DNA of 64,000 nucleotides from CATOSP01 sp965237775 (lineage in GTDB: Bacteria > Chloroflexota > Dehalococcoidia > Lucifugimonadales > UBA3495): positions 3,286,001 to 3,350,000 of the forward strand of contig OZ250155.1 of the NCBI GenBank assembly GCA_965237775.1, read 5' to 3'. This document shows positions 1 to 8,426 of the stretch, in pieces. The notes beneath the pieces were generated by a model. That model did not search any database, was not told where the DNA came from, and saw nothing but the letters and a program-made list of their open reading frames with translations. How positions within the stretch are numbered: the stretch's first letter is position 1; each line of letters starts with the position of its first letter. Position numbers and translations under genes: made by a program.

Positions 1-115
1 GGTTGGGTGAAAACGCTGAAATAGCTACAGAGCCGGTGGCTGCCCAATTCTCGGACCGCATACACCGGGGGCGGCCATCGGGGTCTAATGCGCGCTCGGG
101 AGCAGCGGTCGGTCT

Positions 116-850
116 ATGAGTCGAGTGGCCGGTTCCCTGAGCGGCTGGCGGGTCCGAGTGCTGATGGCCCTGGCCGCAATAGCCATTATCGCGGCTGCGG
201 CCATATTCGGTTACCGACTGTGGTACAACTCCATCCACTTCGTCTCAACCAACAATGCCCAAGTGACTGCCGCCCTGGTTCAAGCGGGGTCAATCAACGC
301 CGGGCGCATCATCAGCATGAATGTGGACGTGGGAATGCCTGTGTCACAGGGCCAGGTGATCGCCGTGGTGGATATCCCAACCGTCATTTCAATGTCGGAC
401 ACCACCAACACTTCCAAGCTGGGGTTCCGTGACGTCCAAGACCAACTCGTAGACGTGGTCGCGCCACTCTCCGGCGTCGTTGCCGCCCGCTGGGCCAGGG
501 TTGGCGACACCATGCCCGAAGGCCAGCCCATCGTGACCCTGATGGACCCCAAGCAAACTTGGATCACGGCCAATATCGACGAGAGGGATGTTGGCCGCGT
601 ACGCCCCGGTCAATTCGTGGAAGTACATATCGATTCGCTGGGCCGGACGCTGGCCGGGCGCGTGGAGGCCGTTTTCCCCGTGACCGCGGCTACCTTCAGC
701 CTGCTGCCTTCACGCAACACCTCCGGAAATTTCAACAAGGTGTCCCAGTTGGTGCCGGTCAAGATACTCCTGGATGAGAACTACGTGCCCCTGATCCCTG
801 GCTCATCTGTGGAGGTCAAGATTTACGTTACCGGTCCTGGAGCGGACTGA
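116..850 (+). CDS. HlyD/EmrA-type membrane-fusion protein of an export system
   Basis: This 244-residue protein has one N-terminal membrane segment (about residues 14-33), then the split biotinyl/lipoyl-like halves and a beta-barrel typical of HlyD/EmrA periplasmic adaptor proteins. The motif VSTNNAQV near residue 43 resembles the EmrA signature in which the first strand leaves the membrane. It is short for EmrA (usually about 380 residues) because the long coiled-coil hairpin between the lipoyl halves is almost absent. The stop is followed within 2 bases by the start of a DHA2-type permease, so the two are almost certainly cotranscribed and form one drug or metabolite exporter. The ATG follows a weak GGGAG motif. 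Family assignment is firm; the substrate is unknown. Confidence 0.85.
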   Translation: MSRVAGSLSGWRVRVLMALAAIAIIAAAAIFGYRLWYNSIHFVSTNNAQVTAALVQAGSINAGRIISMNVDVGMPVSQGQVIAVVDIPTVISMSDTTNTSKLGFRDVQDQLVDVVAPLSGVVAARWARVGDTMPEGQPIVTLMDPKQTWITANIDERDVGRVRPGQFVEVHIDSLGRTLAGRVEAVFPVTAATFSLLPSRNTSGNFNKVSQLVPVKILLDENYVPLIPGSSVEVKIYVTGPGAD

Positions 851-852
851 AC

Positions 853-1641
853 ATGCCTCGGATTCCGTATCAATGGCGGGTGCTGGTGGTTGTGGTGTTG
901 GGGAGCATCACCGTGATCCTGGACACTACCGTCATCAATGTCGCGCTACCCACAATCATGAATACCCTTAGCACGAACCTGGACAAGGCGCAGCTAATCA
1001 TCTCCATGTACCTGCTGGCCCTGGCCTTGATAGTCCCCACCGCCGGGTACCTGAGCGACCGCCTGGGGACTAAGCGGCTCTATGCTTTATCCGTAACCGG
1101 TTTCACCCTGGGCTCGATTCTCTGCGGTCTGGCCTGGGACATCGACTCGTTGATCGCCTTTCGGTTTATCAAGGGCCTGGCTGGCGGGATCACCATGCCC
1201 CTGGGACTGGCGATGATGTTCCGGACCGTACCCCGCGACCAGCAAGGTTCCATGATGGGCATCTTCGGCATTCCCATCCTGTTTGCCCCAATTTTCGGCC
1301 CGGTAGTCGGCGGTTACCTGGTGGAGACTTCTAGCTGGAGGATGGTCTTTTTCATCAACGTCCCAATCGGAATAGCCGCCATCATCCTGACGTCGTTTTG
1401 GCTGCGGGAGACCGACAGGGTTGAAGCCCGAAAGTTCGATTTGAAGGGTTTCATCCTGGCGGGAGTGGGTTTTTCCGCCGTCCTGCTTGCCCTCACCCGC
1501 GCTCCCACGGACGGCTGGGGCGCGCCCAACGTGGTGGTGTTGTTCGCGGTCTCCGCTGCGTCCCTTGCGGCGTGGGTATACGTGGAGTTGACCGAGGAAT
1601 CTCCGTTGCTGGACCTGCGTATTTTCCGCAACCGCCCTTAA
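853..1641 (+). CDS. DHA2-family MFS exporter (EmrB-like), N-terminal part before a frameshift
   Basis: The protein begins with a typical DHA2 (14-helix) major facilitator N-terminus: the first helix contains LDTTVINVALPTI, the motif marking this drug:H+ antiporter family, and SDRLGTKR is the cytoplasmic loop 2-3 motif. The frame runs for about seven helices to FRNRP, then hits TAA. Homologous sequence continues directly in another frame (LTMVLISHL...). Adding one C to the CCC run at 1635-1637 restores a continuous reading of FRNRPLTMVLI, so a single-base deletion or sequencing error explains the break. It follows the EmrA-like gene by two bases and would be its permease partner in the inner membrane. 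Confidence 0.85.
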   Translation: MPRIPYQWRVLVVVVLGSITVILDTTVINVALPTIMNTLSTNLDKAQLIISMYLLALALIVPTAGYLSDRLGTKRLYALSVTGFTLGSILCGLAWDIDSLIAFRFIKGLAGGITMPLGLAMMFRTVPRDQQGSMMGIFGIPILFAPIFGPVVGGYLVETSSWRMVFFINVPIGIAAIILTSFWLRETDRVEARKFDLKGFILAGVGFSAVLLALTRAPTDGWGAPNVVVLFAVSAASLAAWVYVELTEESPLLDLRIFRNRP

Positions 1642-1643
1642 CC

Positions 1644-2411
1644 ATGGTGTTGATCTCGCATCTCCGTTCACCATGGTGGTCGGTGGTGTTCCTCGTACCA
1701 TTGTTTCTGCAAGACGTGCGCGGTCTGAGCCCAATCGAGACAGGCTTGCTGTTGATGCCGCAGGGGATCGCATTGGCGGCGGTAATGCCGCTGACAGGAC
1801 GCCTTTACGACAAAGTGGGCCCGTGGCCGTTAATCATCCCTGGGATTCTCGGGGCCGGGTTCGCCACGCTGCAGTTGGCTAACATGGACCTCACGACCTC
1901 CAACCGGGAGCTTATCACCATCCTAATGGTCCGTGGAGTGAGCAGCGCGCTGATGTTTGTCCCGGCGGTAACCCTTACAATGAGCCTGGTGCCCCGGGCC
2001 GAACTGCCCAGGGCGTCGGCGCTGACCAACAGTCTTCGCCAGCTATTCCCGGCGTTCGGCACGGCAGCCTTCGCCACCATCCTCACGACAAGGCAGGCTT
2101 TTCATTTCAGCAACATGTCTCAGACGGTAACACCCGACTCCCTGGGAGCGGTGCAGGTCATATCCCGATTGGAGCGGTCGGCGAGCGAAGTACCGGGGAT
2201 GAATGGCAGAGCCAACGAGGCGGCCATTCAGATGTTGGACCAGATCGTCCACCGGGAAGCCTTCATCAATGCGTTCAACGACGTATTCTTGATCGCGTCC
2301 ATAATGGTGTTCGTGGCTTTGATTCCCGCTGTCTTCCTGCGCAAGAGTCAACCGGAAGAGGCAGCGCAGCTCGCAACCGACGGAGACCCCGCCCCCGAAC
2401 CCGCCGACTAG
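1644..2411 (+). CDS. DHA2-family MFS exporter, C-terminal part after the frameshift
   Basis: This frame carries the second half of the permease described just upstream, with the PLFLQ segment that follows the central loop in EmrB-like proteins and about six further hydrophobic helices. An ATG at 1644 could allow separate translation, but there is no good Shine-Dalgarno motif before it and the half-protein starts inside a transmembrane domain. I read it as the remainder of one 14-helix transporter split by a one-base lesion near 1636-1640. The tail after the last helix is short and acidic. The next gene, a membrane-fusion lipoprotein, begins 46 bases later. Confidence 0.8.
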   Translation: MVLISHLRSPWWSVVFLVPLFLQDVRGLSPIETGLLLMPQGIALAAVMPLTGRLYDKVGPWPLIIPGILGAGFATLQLANMDLTTSNRELITILMVRGVSSALMFVPAVTLTMSLVPRAELPRASALTNSLRQLFPAFGTAAFATILTTRQAFHFSNMSQTVTPDSLGAVQVISRLERSASEVPGMNGRANEAAIQMLDQIVHREAFINAFNDVFLIASIMVFVALIPAVFLRKSQPEEAAQLATDGDPAPEPAD

Positions 2412-2457
2412 GTCAAGTGGCAACCAGGAAATCAGAAAAAGGAATGATGATTCGATT

Positions 2458-4851
2458 ATGGGGAAACTCTCAATAAGGCCGGAGCGTATTCTAGGCGTCT
2501 CTATTCTGCTACTGGCCGCCTTATTGTCCATGGCCTCCTGCGCCGCGCCCGCCGCCGAGACGGCGTTCATCGGAGACCGCTCGGTGTCCGTGGCCACAGC
2601 GCCGGCCATTATCGGCTCGATCACCACCTACCGCGCCTACGCAGCCAGGGTGGACGCCAGCGATCAAGTGGACGTTGTTCCAAGGTCGGCAGGCCAGGTC
2701 GCCCGGCTGGACGTGGGAGTCGGCGCAGCGGTAACGACTGGCGACGTGCTAGGGGAGCTGCGGCACGGTGGCTTGGACGCCCGGCTCGAGGAAGCGCAGG
2801 CGAAATTGAGCAGCGCACAGGCCCGGCTGGAACAGGCTAAAGCCGCTGCCGGACCCAGCCATGCCGCGGCCCAGGCCAAGCTCGACGCGGCACAGGCCAA
2901 GTTCGACCAACTGTTGGACCCAACCCCAGCAGACCTTCATATGGCGGAGAGTGTATTGGCCGACGCCCAGAGCCGGCAAATCGGCGCGCAGACCGCCTTG
3001 GACCGGCTGCTAAATCCCACGCCCGCGACTACGGAAACGGCCAAGAGTGCGGTGGTAACAGCCAAGAACCAACTTGCGGACGCCAACATTAGCCTCACCC
3101 AACTACAGGACCCCACGGGATCGGACCTCGTCGTGGCGAAGAGTGCGGTTGAAGGCGCCCGAAGAAGTCTGGCAAGCGCCCAGGCTGAGCTAGACCAGCT
3201 TTCGGACCCCTCGTCCGCAGCCCTGCAGACGGCCAGGAGCGCGGTCACCGTGGCTGAACGCAACCTGGACAGCACCCGAACGCGGCTGGCCCAGGTTATG
3301 GAGCCGCCTACAGACGCGGTAGCCAAAGCTCAGCAAGCCGTGGCATTGGCCCAACAACTCCTGAGCTCGGTCCTCAATCAGCAAGACGCCTCCAGGCTCA
3401 ACCGGGCCATTCTCGGCGAGCTGAGCAAAGGTTCGATCGGAGACCCATGGACCGAAATAATGCAGACCAGGACCGGTCTGGCCCAAAATCTGGACCGGAT
3501 GCGGGACCCCTTCCTGGACACCTCTCTTTCACCCGAGCAAATAACGGCGCTAAAAGACACTATCACGTCCCAGGAACATCGGTTGGCCACGCTGCTGGGA
3601 CAGGTAATTTCGTCTTCGTCTATACCCGACCGGATACGAGCGGCCCTATGGGATGAGTCCCAGGCCCGTCTGGCCTTGGAGTCGTCTAGGGCCAAACTGC
3701 AGGAACTCATTGACCCCAGCCAGGAAACTCTTGCCCTTGCCCGAAACGACGTGGATGCCGCCAGTGCCCGTCTCAATTCCGCCCAGGCGAAATTCGAGGA
3801 ACTGACCAACCCCGACGGGAGTTCTATGGAACGGGCCATGAGCAAGGTAGCTATAGCTCAAGCCGCTCTGGACACCGCCAAAGCGCGGCTCGATGAGCTT
3901 GAAGACCCCACCAGCAACACCATTGCACTGGCGGTGAACCGCGTCGCCACGGCGCGGGCTGCCTATGACTCAGCACAGGCCCGGCTGGAGGAGATCATGG
4001 AGCCTGACCCCAACACGGTGGCCGAGGCGGAAAATAAGTTGGAAGGGGTCAAAGCGCTGGTCTCGTCGGCGAGTTCCCGGCTCGAGACGTTGCTCGAGCC
4101 CGATGACTTGGCACTAGCGGCCGCCAGAATGGGAGTGGCCGTAGCGGAACGAGAACTTGCGACCAACAACGGAGCCTACTCCGCGCACGGTATCGACGCC
4201 GCGGAAGCGAACGTGGCACAAGCTAGGGCGCAGGTAGCCTTCGTCCACCAGCAACTAGAGGACATGAAGGTGGTTGCCCCATTCGACGGGATAATCGTGC
4301 AGAACCAGCTATCCGTCGGGTCGATGGCCTCGCCGCAGACTCCGGTGTTCACCATCGCCACGACCGAGGTGGTTGTGTCCTTCCTAGTGGAGGAAACGGT
4401 GATTGGCGCCCTCGAAACTGGCCGGATCCTACAGTTTACGAGCCCGGCATTGCCCAATCAGGTGTTGGACCTGAAGGTCGCCCGTATCAACCCCACCGCC
4501 GGACCCACCGGCCACACTTTCCTGGTCAAGATGGAGCCGGTGGCGGCCACCGCCATCCTCAGACCAGGAGTCTCAGGTCAGGTATCGATCAGCATTCAAC
4601 GGGGAGATACCCTCTTGGTTCCCAAGGAAGCGGTACTTAGCTCGGGTAGCCAGTCCAGCATCTACGTAGTACGGAACGGAGTTGCCCATCTGGAACGAGT
4701 CGCGGTCGGGTTAAGCGGCGACCAACACAGGGAAATCCTAGATGGGCTGCAACCCGGCTCTCAGGTAGTTGTCTCCGGCCAACACCTGTTGACCGACGCC
4801 ACTCCGGTGACCGTTGTTGACTCGACCGGTCAAGCTGTCCCGGCAAGCTAG
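2458..4851 (+). CDS. Long membrane-fusion lipoprotein with 32-residue helical repeats
   Basis: The 797-residue product starts with a lipoprotein signal peptide (lipobox MASC, lipidated Cys28). An HlyD/AcrA-like lipoyl half lies near residues 70-105, the other near 620-650, and a beta-barrel domain follows to the C-terminus. Between them lie two blocks of helical repeats with an exact 32-residue period. Each unit opens with Asp/Asn/Glu-Pro: positions 154, 186, 218, 250 and 282, then 419, 451, 483, 515 and 547. The pattern within a unit is Ala-rich and heptad-like, ending in a short Leu-x-x-Leu stretch. Ordinary adaptor proteins have one hairpin of roughly 60-120 residues, so this insertion is very large. 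The gene follows the EmrAB-like pair and probably extends that exporter outward from the membrane. The repeats suggest recent expansion by tandem duplication. Confidence 0.85.
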   Translation: MGKLSIRPERILGVSILLLAALLSMASCAAPAAETAFIGDRSVSVATAPAIIGSITTYRAYAARVDASDQVDVVPRSAGQVARLDVGVGAAVTTGDVLGELRHGGLDARLEEAQAKLSSAQARLEQAKAAAGPSHAAAQAKLDAAQAKFDQLLDPTPADLHMAESVLADAQSRQIGAQTALDRLLNPTPATTETAKSAVVTAKNQLADANISLTQLQDPTGSDLVVAKSAVEGARRSLASAQAELDQLSDPSSAALQTARSAVTVAERNLDSTRTRLAQVMEPPTDAVAKAQQAVALAQQLLSSVLNQQDASRLNRAILGELSKGSIGDPWTEIMQTRTGLAQNLDRMRDPFLDTSLSPEQITALKDTITSQEHRLATLLGQVISSSSIPDRIRAALWDESQARLALESSRAKLQELIDPSQETLALARNDVDAASARLNSAQAKFEELTNPDGSSMERAMSKVAIAQAALDTAKARLDELEDPTSNTIALAVNRVATARAAYDSAQARLEEIMEPDPNTVAEAENKLEGVKALVSSASSRLETLLEPDDLALAAARMGVAVAERELATNNGAYSAHGIDAAEANVAQARAQVAFVHQQLEDMKVVAPFDGIIVQNQLSVGSMASPQTPVFTIATTEVVVSFLVEETVIGALETGRILQFTSPALPNQVLDLKVARINPTAGPTGHTFLVKMEPVAATAILRPGVSGQVSISIQRGDTLLVPKEAVLSSGSQSSIYVVRNGVAHLERVAVGLSGDQHREILDGLQPGSQVVVSGQHLLTDATPVTVVDSTGQAVPAS

Positions 4852-4873
4852 ACCTCAGGGCTTCGGAAATGAC

Positions 4874-4908
4874 AAGGCCGCAGTCTGCATTGGCAGACCG
4901 CGGCCTTT
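4874..4908. terminator. Bidirectional terminator between convergent genes
   Basis: AAGGCCGC at 4874-4881 pairs with GCGGCCTT at 4900-4907, and GTCTGC at 4883-4888 pairs with GCAGAC at 4893-4898, leaving an ATTG loop and one A/C mismatch. T-rich sequence follows on the plus strand and the stem starts with AA on the other side. It lies between the convergent fusion-protein and P450 genes, so it can serve both. Confidence 0.8.
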
Positions 4909-4944
4909 ATATATGCGAGTCCCGGCAGGTTGGCTTGACGCAGT

Positions 4945-6159
4945 CTAGTCCCAGGTCACCGGCAGTTTCTTCAGGGACCGCAGGTTAATCGTCGGCTGGT
5001 ATTCCAACCCATCCGTCTCGAGGTGGAACCGGGAAAACCGTTGGGCCAGGCCCATGAAAGCCTCTTGACCTTCCAACCGGGCGAGATTCACGCCCAGGCA
5101 GTGGTGAATGCCGCCGCCGAACGCGACGTGCGGGCACCGGTTGATGTCGAAAGTGTCCGCCTCGTCGAACCTTCGCGGGTCCCGGTTCGCGGCGGTGATG
5201 AACCACCTGACCCGGTCGTCCTTGTTTATCACCTTGCCCCGCATCTCCACGTCCTCGGCTGCGATCCGTTGGATGGACTTGACCGAAGAGTCGTAGCGAA
5301 GGCATTCCTCAGTTGCGCGTTGAGTCACGGCCTCGGGGTCCTGGCGCAGGGCGTCCCATTGGTCCGGATTGCGGATGAAGGCCAGCGTGCCGTTACAGAT
5401 GAGGTTGATGGTGGTCTCATGGCCCGCCACCAATAGCAGCGCGGCGTTGGCCAGAACCTGGTCCCGGTTGTAAACACCGTCCCTCTCGCCCTCAGCCAGC
5501 ACCGACAGCAGGTCTTCGCCGGGTTCGGCTAAGCGTTGCTGAATCAGGGGATCCATGTATTCTTTGATCCCCGCCGCGCCTTCAGAGTAAGTCTTCATGC
5601 GGTCGGGTTCGCCCCTGTTCAAAAAGAGCAGCTTTTCGGCCAATGAACGGATGTAAGGCCGGTCCTCCTCAGGGACACCCATCATCTGAGCGATGACCAA
5701 CAATGGCAGCGGGATGGCGAAATCGCGCATCACATCCATTTGGCCCTTCTGTTGCGCGGCATCGACCAGGTATTTTATGGCGTTTCTGACCAGTGGGCGC
5801 CAAGACTCCATGGACTTGGGGGTAAAGTACTTGGCCAGCACCATACGCATGTCAAAATGCGCGGGCCGGTCGTGCTGGATGAACCGGTCAATCTGAAATT
5901 CCTTGATGAATTCGTAAAGCGGCTGGTCTTCTTCATCGATCGCTGGATAGGGAGGCCGCGGGTCCCGCTTGAAGGTCTCGGAAGAAAACGTCTCGTGGTG
6001 ACGGGTCAGCCACACCACGTCATCGTAGCGGGTGAGAATCCAGACCCCGTACTTCTCGTTCCAATGGACGGGATCCTCCTCCCGCAGTTGTCCGAAGTAC
6101 GGATAGGGATCGGCAATCACTCCAGGAGCAAAGAGGTCGTCGCTAATGGCCGTGACCAT
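4945..6159 (-). CDS. Cytochrome P450 monooxygenase
   Basis: The 404-residue soluble protein has the bacterial class I P450 landmarks. The heme-binding loop FGGGIHHCLG has the thiolate ligand at Cys354, the I-helix has AGHETT with the oxygen-activating Thr, and the K-helix has an ExxR pair in EECLRYD. Bacterial P450s of this type take electrons from a ferredoxin and hydroxylate hydrophobic substrates; no redox partner is encoded nearby and the substrate cannot be predicted. The start is fixed by a strong GGAGGTG about 5 bases before the ATG. The gene stands alone between a terminator and a MITE-like repeat. Confidence 0.95.
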   Translation of the reverse strand: MVTAISDDLFAPGVIADPYPYFGQLREEDPVHWNEKYGVWILTRYDDVVWLTRHHETFSSETFKRDPRPPYPAIDEEDQPLYEFIKEFQIDRFIQHDRPAHFDMRMVLAKYFTPKSMESWRPLVRNAIKYLVDAAQQKGQMDVMRDFAIPLPLLVIAQMMGVPEEDRPYIRSLAEKLLFLNRGEPDRMKTYSEGAAGIKEYMDPLIQQRLAEPGEDLLSVLAEGERDGVYNRDQVLANAALLLVAGHETTINLICNGTLAFIRNPDQWDALRQDPEAVTQRATEECLRYDSSVKSIQRIAAEDVEMRGKVINKDDRVRWFITAANRDPRRFDEADTFDINRCPHVAFGGGIHHCLGVNLARLEGQEAFMGLAQRFSRFHLETDGLEYQPTINLRSLKKLPVTWD

Positions 6160-6238
6160 GAAGCACCTCCGGTATATCGATGATTGGATTAGACTTTATG
6201 ACAGCCCGCCTTTCGTGTCAATGCGAATGGGTGTATAC

Positions 6239-6458
6239 CTGTTCAGACTTGATGTGTCCTTCCTACTCCCAGCCCGTCATTCCGGGCTTGACCCGGAATC
6301 CAGAAGCCTTTGCAACCAGCAACAGTCCCTATCGTTGGCATTTCTGGATTCCCGCCTGCGCGGGAATGACGGATTGCGGGGGCGGGACTTGTTAAGAGGA
6401 TTATTACAGAGATGACCGATGTGAGATTCAGCCAATCCGCCTCATCATCTCTGAACAG
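6239..6458 (+). repeat. MITE-like element, copy A
   Basis: The 220-bp segment is bounded by imperfect terminal inverted repeats: CTGTTCAGACTTGATG on the left and the reverse complement of CTGTTCAGAGATGATG on the right. Inside is a palindrome in which GGAATCCAGAA pairs with TTCTGGATTCC. A related copy lies in the opposite orientation at 13855-14200. There is no coding capacity, which fits a non-autonomous element. No clear target-site duplication is visible. It ends 14 bases before the -35 box of the trp promoter. Confidence 0.75.
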
Positions 6459-6472
6459 TTGCTCATCGCGCA

Positions 6473-6502
6473 TTGACAGGCCAGTTTGGCGAAAACTATA
6501 AT
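6473..6502 (+). promoter_or_regulatory. Consensus sigma-70-type promoter of the trp operon
   Basis: TTGACA at 6473-6478 and TATAAT at 6497-6502 are separated by 18 bases. Both hexamers match consensus exactly. Transcription would start near 6509 and run into the T-box leader. Confidence 0.85.
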
Positions 6503-6554
6503 ACGGTTACGAAATACGAATATTTCAAAGGCTGTGAAGGGGATTAGTAGGCTT

Positions 6555-6846
6555 CCAGCGAGGCGAAGAGAGCCGGGTTAGGTGAGAGCCGGCGCCAGGC
6601 GCAGAAGCGTGAATGGACCCCGGAGCCGCAGGCCGATCGCCGCTCTTGTTTGGACTAAATCCAACGCGGGGGCGCTAGGCCGGGACGGTTGGGCCCCGTT
6701 AGCGGTCCGCGGCACAGGGGGAACGTAGAGCAATACCCCTCCCGCCGACAGAGAAGTTGGTCCCGCTCCGACTACCTTTTGGGGCGTGGCCTGCAAATAG
6801 GGTGGCAACACGGTTTTGACCCGTCCCTTGGGGATGGGTCTTTTTT
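6555..6846 (+). promoter_or_regulatory. Tryptophan-specific T-box riboswitch
   Basis: The leader between the promoter and trpE has the T-box sequence AGGGTGGCAACACGG at 6799-6813, close to the canonical antiterminator strand, followed at once by an intrinsic terminator. Upstream is a GC-rich stem-I region. Its loop contains GAATGGACC, and TGG at 6614-6616 is a suitable Trp specifier codon. The bulge sequence TGGC would pair with a tRNA ending GCCA, that is, with discriminator G. The tRNA-Trp at 48507-48581 has anticodon CCA and discriminator G, so both contacts fit. Uncharged tRNA-Trp should stabilise the antiterminator and allow transcription of the trp genes. Exact stem boundaries are approximate. 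Confidence 0.85.
6818..6846 (+). terminator. Intrinsic terminator of the T-box switch
   Basis: GACCCGTCCC pairs with GGGATGGGTC over ten positions including one G-U pair, followed directly by six T residues at 6841-6846. It overlaps the region that must refold with the T-box sequence, as expected for a transcription attenuator. Confidence 0.9.
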
Positions 6847-6912
6847 GTGGCCCGCATCATGCCCCCTCTGCCCGAGTCCGGAAACGAAATTCAGCACTGG
6901 CAAGGCAGCGAC

Positions 6913-8364
6913 ATGTACCACCCGACGTTGGAAGAGGTCAAATCTCGAGCCGGTCAGGGCAACCTGATGCCGGTTTACCAGTCCATCAACGCCGACCTGG
7001 AGACCCCAGTGTCGGCCTACTTGAAAGTCGCCCGGGGGCCATACTCCTACCTGCTGGAAAGCGTTGAAGGCGGCGAAAGACTGGGCCGGTACAGTTTTAT
7101 CGGGACGGAGCCTTACAAGGTGCTCCAGACTGGGGCGGGGTCGCCCGCGGGAGAGGTGGACCCACTATTGCTAATCGAAGAAGAAATGGGCAAATACCAG
7201 CTAATTCCGGTGGACGGCCTCCCAAGGTTCCACGGGGGAGCCGTCGGCTACCTGGCCTACGATACCATTCGCTACTTCGAGCCCAGGGTGCCGCCGATGC
7301 CGGCTGACCCCCAGGGCGTCCCCGAATCGGTCTTCATGTTCGGGGAAACCATCTTGATATTCGACCACCTCCGCCACGACATTAAGGTGGTCAGCCATGC
7401 CCATCTGAACGGCGACGTGGAACGAGCGTACAAAGACGCCACCGGCCGGATCGACGAGATGGTGAGCCGCCTCACTCAACCGCTGGTGCTGCCACCGGAG
7501 CTGCAAGGCGGCGTTGGATTCAGCGGCTCCGCTCCCATCGAGTCCAATTTCACGCCGGAACGTTACGCCGACGCCATTGAGAAGTGCATCGAGTACGTCT
7601 ACGCCGGAGACGTCATCCAGGTGGTCAACTCCCAACGGTTCTCCCGCCGCACCGATGCCCACCCGTTCCAGGTATACCGCGCCCTTCGCAGCGTCAACCC
7701 GTCCCCCTACATGTACTATCTGGACCTGGATGGGTTCCAAATCGTCGGCGCGGCCATCGAAACGGTGGTCAAGGTCGAGGATGGGATCGCCGCTACCCAT
7801 CCCATTGCGGGCACCAGGCCCCGGGGCGTTACTCCTGGCGAAGACGACGCCAACGAAGAGGAATTGAAGACCAGCGAGAAGCAGCGCGCCGAACACATCA
7901 TGTTGGTGGACCTGGGCCGCAATGACATTGGCCGGGTCAGCGAACCCGGGACCGTGCACGTCACTCAACTCATGGACGTGGAGCGCTTCTCCCACGTCAT
8001 GCACCTGGTCTCTCACGTGGAGGGTAAGCTGCGCGGCGACATGACACCTTACGATGCCTTGCGCTCCTGCTTTCCCGCCGGTACAGTGTCCGGCGCTCCC
8101 AAGATCAGGGCCATGGAGATCATCTCCGAGGTTGAAGCAGAGAAGCGCGGCCCTTACGGAGGCGCGGTGGGTTACTTCAGCTACTCGGGGAACATGGATA
8201 CAGCCCTGGTGCTGCGTACCGGAGTTTACAAGGACGGGGTGATGTACGTGCAGGCAGGCGGCGGGATCGTGGCCGACAGTGTGGCCGAGGATGAGTACCA
8301 GGAGACCCGCCATAAGTCGGGAGCGCTCATGCGTGCCATTGAGGTCGCCGAAACCGGGATCTAG
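6913..8364 (+). CDS. trpE: Anthranilate synthase component I
   Basis: TrpE converts chorismate and ammonia from TrpG into anthranilate, the first step of tryptophan synthesis. The 483-residue protein has the N-terminal tryptophan-binding motif LLES at residues 47-50, which in characterised enzymes mediates feedback inhibition. The C-terminal chorismate-binding domain has CFPAGTVSGAPK and GAVGYFSYSG. An in-frame ATG at 6847 touches the terminator T-run and lacks room for a ribosome site, so the ATG at 6913 after AAGGCAG is preferred. It is the first gene after the Trp T-box. Length and motifs are normal, and the operon context makes the assignment firm. Confidence 0.97.
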   Translation: MYHPTLEEVKSRAGQGNLMPVYQSINADLETPVSAYLKVARGPYSYLLESVEGGERLGRYSFIGTEPYKVLQTGAGSPAGEVDPLLLIEEEMGKYQLIPVDGLPRFHGGAVGYLAYDTIRYFEPRVPPMPADPQGVPESVFMFGETILIFDHLRHDIKVVSHAHLNGDVERAYKDATGRIDEMVSRLTQPLVLPPELQGGVGFSGSAPIESNFTPERYADAIEKCIEYVYAGDVIQVVNSQRFSRRTDAHPFQVYRALRSVNPSPYMYYLDLDGFQIVGAAIETVVKVEDGIAATHPIAGTRPRGVTPGEDDANEEELKTSEKQRAEHIMLVDLGRNDIGRVSEPGTVHVTQLMDVERFSHVMHLVSHVEGKLRGDMTPYDALRSCFPAGTVSGAPKIRAMEIISEVEAEKRGPYGGAVGYFSYSGNMDTALVLRTGVYKDGVMYVQAGGGIVADSVAEDEYQETRHKSGALMRAIEVAETGI

Positions 8365-8381
8365 CCCTAATGACCGGTGTA

Positions 8382-8411
8382 ATAAGGACCAGCCTGATAA
8401 GGACCAGCCTG
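8382..8411 (+). repeat. 15-bp tandem duplication before the VOC gene
   Basis: TAAGGACCAGCCTGA occurs twice in direct tandem and a third partial copy (TAAGGA) forms the Shine-Dalgarno region of the next gene. This looks like a small slippage expansion in the trpE-VOC spacer. Confidence 0.7.
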
Positions 8412-8426
8412 ATAAGGAGTTGAGAG

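Noticed and set aside
1..24. End of an upstream gene (reading GWVKTLK and stop)
   Set aside because: Only seven codons are visible and no domain can be assigned.
7201..8313. Long minus-strand open frame inside trpE
   Set aside because: It overlaps the conserved chorismate-binding region on the other strand and shows no domain or ribosome site.
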